From NCBI GenBank assembly GCA_950295325.1, contig OX485808.1, positions 34,618,527-34,682,526 of the forward strand: a DNA stretch of 64,000 nt, written 5' to 3'. Positions 61,473 to 64,000 of the stretch are shown one piece after another. This DNA is from Polytrichum commune. Lineage: Eukaryota > Streptophyta > Polytrichopsida > Polytrichales > Polytrichaceae. The translations under genes were made by a program, and so were the position numbers. Positions within the stretch are counted from its first letter, which is position 1, and the number at the start of each line of letters is the position of its first letter. The notes under the pieces were generated by a model that saw only the letters and a program-made list of their open reading frames with translations, was not told the DNA's origin and did no database searches.

Positions 61473-61489
61473 CCCCCCCCCCCCCCCCC
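61473..61489 (+). repeat. Poly-C run
   Basis: Seventeen consecutive C in the right-hand intergenic region; its exact length is prone to sequencing error. Confidence 0.9.
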
Positions 61490-64000
61490 AATGTGAGTGA
61501 CCGCATGCAAGGTTCACATGTACTAGTGGAGAAAAAAGATGTGGACAACTTATGGCATGAGCTTCCTCTAGGACACTTGCAACTTCAAGTAAGTCCAAGT
61601 GCAAACTCCTCCAGCGTCCATGGAGATTTTTGGGCATAATTGGTCAAGATCCTACTGTTTCCAAGTCCAAGCAATTACATGTTGACATCTTCAAGTTTTT
61701 CTTCAATAATTTGAGGTATATTCTTTAAATTCCTCTAAAATGATGGGTAATTTTCTTGAAGTCTTGAACTTCAACTGGTTATTCCACAAACCCAACCGGT
61801 TCATTGGTAACTAGCGGTTAGTTCCCCCCGTTCACTGGACTCCTCATCAATATATTTATGGTCATACGTGGTGGGCCCTCCCTATTTCTGACATACACAT
61901 TCAGCTTGTTTAAATTTTGTTTTACTACAATCAAATTAATAAAGCATAATCAATTGAGTACACAATTTCTGATTAATTTTTCTGGTTATTAGTTTTATAG
62001 AATCTAATTTAGTTAGGCTTGATTAATGTAAAAGTGTATGAATACTTGTAGAAACTTAGTGATTGAACTTAATTATGTTTAGTCGTGCTTAATAAGTTTG
62101 AATTTGCATGAATACTTGTGAAAGGAGAAGGCATTAATTATATTATTGTATTATTGTTATTGTTATTAATTTATTAATTATCTAAAAGTATAAACTAATT
62201 CTTAATTCAAATTCAAAATGACAAGGGCCATTTCAAATGGTAAGTCAAAAAATTTAGCCTCAATGCTAATGAGGATTTTTTTAATATTTTGATTTTTGAA
62301 TTTAAACATGCTTTATTGATGGTTTCACTTTAGGATGGAATCCAAATCAATTGCTTATTTACTAAGTGGAAGTGAACATATATATATATATATATTGATT
62401 GGATCTCAAACCTTGAAGGTGAGGTGCACTCAATGTGGATTTATGGACAAGTGGCCTTCAAGAATGCAAGGGCAACTTATTTTTTAAGTTGGACAAGGCG
62501 AGCAACAAAACCGGGCAGGGCAAGAGAGGCACGACCCCTCTATAAGGCATGTTAGTGCCAAGGATTGGCTTCCCAACTTCTTGTTAATGAAATGATTTTG
62601 AGGATCAAATTACAACTACACTATTTTGTCTAACTAGTGTGGGCCACACTAATACCCAACTATCCATAATATTTTTAGTTATGATTTGAAGTGGCCCACT
62701 ATAATTTCCTACGTGAGAAATTAATGTGTGTTATTATGATTGCATATTTGGTTCAAATTTAAGACAAGACGAGTACTATAAATTCACTAATGCTAACCAA
62801 GGCAAATACTATGAAATTAATGTGGGCCACACTAAACTCCAACCCACACTAATTATACAAAATAGTGTAGCATTTGAATTGTTGCATTGCAACTTGGATG
62901 TAGAGACACTTGATAATTTAGTGAACATTGAAGTATGTAGGTAGAAAGTATGTATTTAATTGTATGCAGTAACCCATCCCCATTAGCTTGCCTCGGTCAC
63001 GTGAAGCATCTTCATTAAGAGATGATACCGATGGAAGTGTTTGTAGCTACTTATTTACAGAATGGGCATGCCTTGGGGAACTTTAGGGTGCATTTCCATG
63101 TAGGCCGCTCACCCACCAGATTTTGGTGGGATTAAGGACAAATGTAAATGGGATATGGTGGGGTAATGTTCATATGTGCCAATCAAATATTGCTATTTCA
63201 AGTGTTTAGTTGGAGCATGGAAGTCTAGTGGCCCATGGCCATAGCCCTCCACATTCTAGCAGGCAACCAAAATGTGGTTGGTTGCTTTCTTTTGTTTATC
63301 TACATGGGAACACTTCCAACTTATTAAGACACCACCGTTGATGGCAACTGGGTACCATTAGACCCAACTTCATCATTATAGGATGTTATCTTTACTAACA
63401 AGGCATGCTACCTCACAAGTATCAATTTTCTATATATGTACATGAGTAGAAGGTCAATAAAGAAGAAATGACCCGTCACTCTCATGCTTTCTTGCTTATA
63501 GAGTTTTACCCATCATTACTCTCTCATTTTTTTGTAGCATGTTATCAACACAAAGCTCTAACCAATGTAATTGTTATTGTGGTGGTGGACTTTTGTTTAA
63601 ATGATGCGAGGTGGAGGAGAATAAGGTGTGATAATTTTGAAAATCATGATCCAAGAAAACAACAATATACAAATGAATTATTAGGTTGCACCAACCTATT
63701 TTGTGACTCGCAAAGATAACTTTTTTACACACTCTCTTTGATGATGTCCATAAATGCATTGGTATCAAGTTGTGTATAGTCAAATTTCTTTTATTTATCC
63801 ACAATTAAAAATAAACAATGTGAATAAAGGTCACTTAAAATGAGACATTCAATTAGCATATGATAAACGAGGCCATAGACTAGGAGATATGAAGAAGATA
63901 AGATTGTAGAAGCTCATGGTCTCATAAGAGTTGTCACCAACATACAAAATCAACATATGCCTTGTTGTTGCTATATATAGGAAATGATTTTCTAAAGAAA
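61490..64000. other. Intergenic to window end, no gene seen
   Basis: AT-rich, with a (TA)n run at 62379-62395. Apart from the Tourist-like element at 63086-63316 no feature is supported. Open frames at 62726-62944 and 63468-63719 have no domain. Confidence 0.5.
63086..63316. mobile_element. Probable Tourist-like MITE, diverged
   Basis: The left end GGGTGCATTTCCATGTAGGC matches the 11.4-kb and 60.8-kb elements. The right end is a weak complement (CTACATGGGAACACTTCC). The centre is unrelated. Confidence 0.5.

Overview
This is nuclear DNA of a land plant. The evidence is spliced GT-AG genes of clearly plant type (COG8, a chloroplast/mitochondrial-type PPR-SMR protein, a TMEM245-like membrane protein related to Arabidopsis At5g55960, and a phytocyanin), a nuclear-type tRNA-Asn, and a gene-poor, AT-rich background full of small DNA transposons. 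The sequence alone does not fix the lineage. The pogo-type element and the unrecognised membrane protein would fit a bryophyte, lycophyte or fern better than a well-studied angiosperm, but that is an inference.

Layout, left to right. 1.77-5.30 kb: a complete pogo/Tc1-mariner-type transposon with perfect 26-bp ends, a TA target duplication and a transposase broken by one frameshift. 7.04-7.53 kb: a MITE with an 8-bp target duplication; a sister copy lies at 46.4 kb. 8.63-9.2 kb: a stray duplicate of the COG8 promoter, first exon and part of intron 1. 10.19-10.84 kb: a two-exon phytocyanin with a frameshifted signal peptide. 11.4-11.75 kb: two foldback MITEs. 12.40-21.69 kb (minus): a seven-exon TMEM245-like gene of 746 codons whose introns hold at least three kinds of repeat. 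25.20-30.22 kb (minus): an intact 12-exon COG8 gene (607 aa). 33.14-35.85 kb (plus): a four-exon PPR-SMR gene (511 aa). 36.55 kb: tRNA-Asn(GTT). 38.95-40.63 kb: a small membrane-anchored coiled-coil gene (minus) with partial tandem copies on both sides. 41-53 kb: a repeat-rich stretch with foldback elements, a PIF/Harbinger-like MITE, a deleted mariner element, a ~97-bp tandem array and a decayed Ty1/copia retrotransposon. 56.00-57.62 kb (minus): an intact single-exon multi-pass membrane protein that I do not recognise. 57.6-64 kb: no gene, only repeats.

The genes do not form a pathway. They are independent housekeeping genes (Golgi tethering, organelle RNA metabolism, a polytopic membrane protein) separated by transposon debris.

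The most unusual observations are these. (1) A dispersed family whose start resembles 5S rRNA (a SINE3-type retroposon) lies in the TMEM245-like introns. (2) A MITE family ends in AGGTAAG, which is itself a consensus splice donor; one copy abuts an exon so that its terminus is that exon's donor. (3) A duplicated COG8 first exon sits in front of the phytocyanin in a phase-compatible arrangement. Exon boundaries were derived by hand from open frame, GT/AG signals, phase arithmetic and family similarity. No search or transcript data were used.
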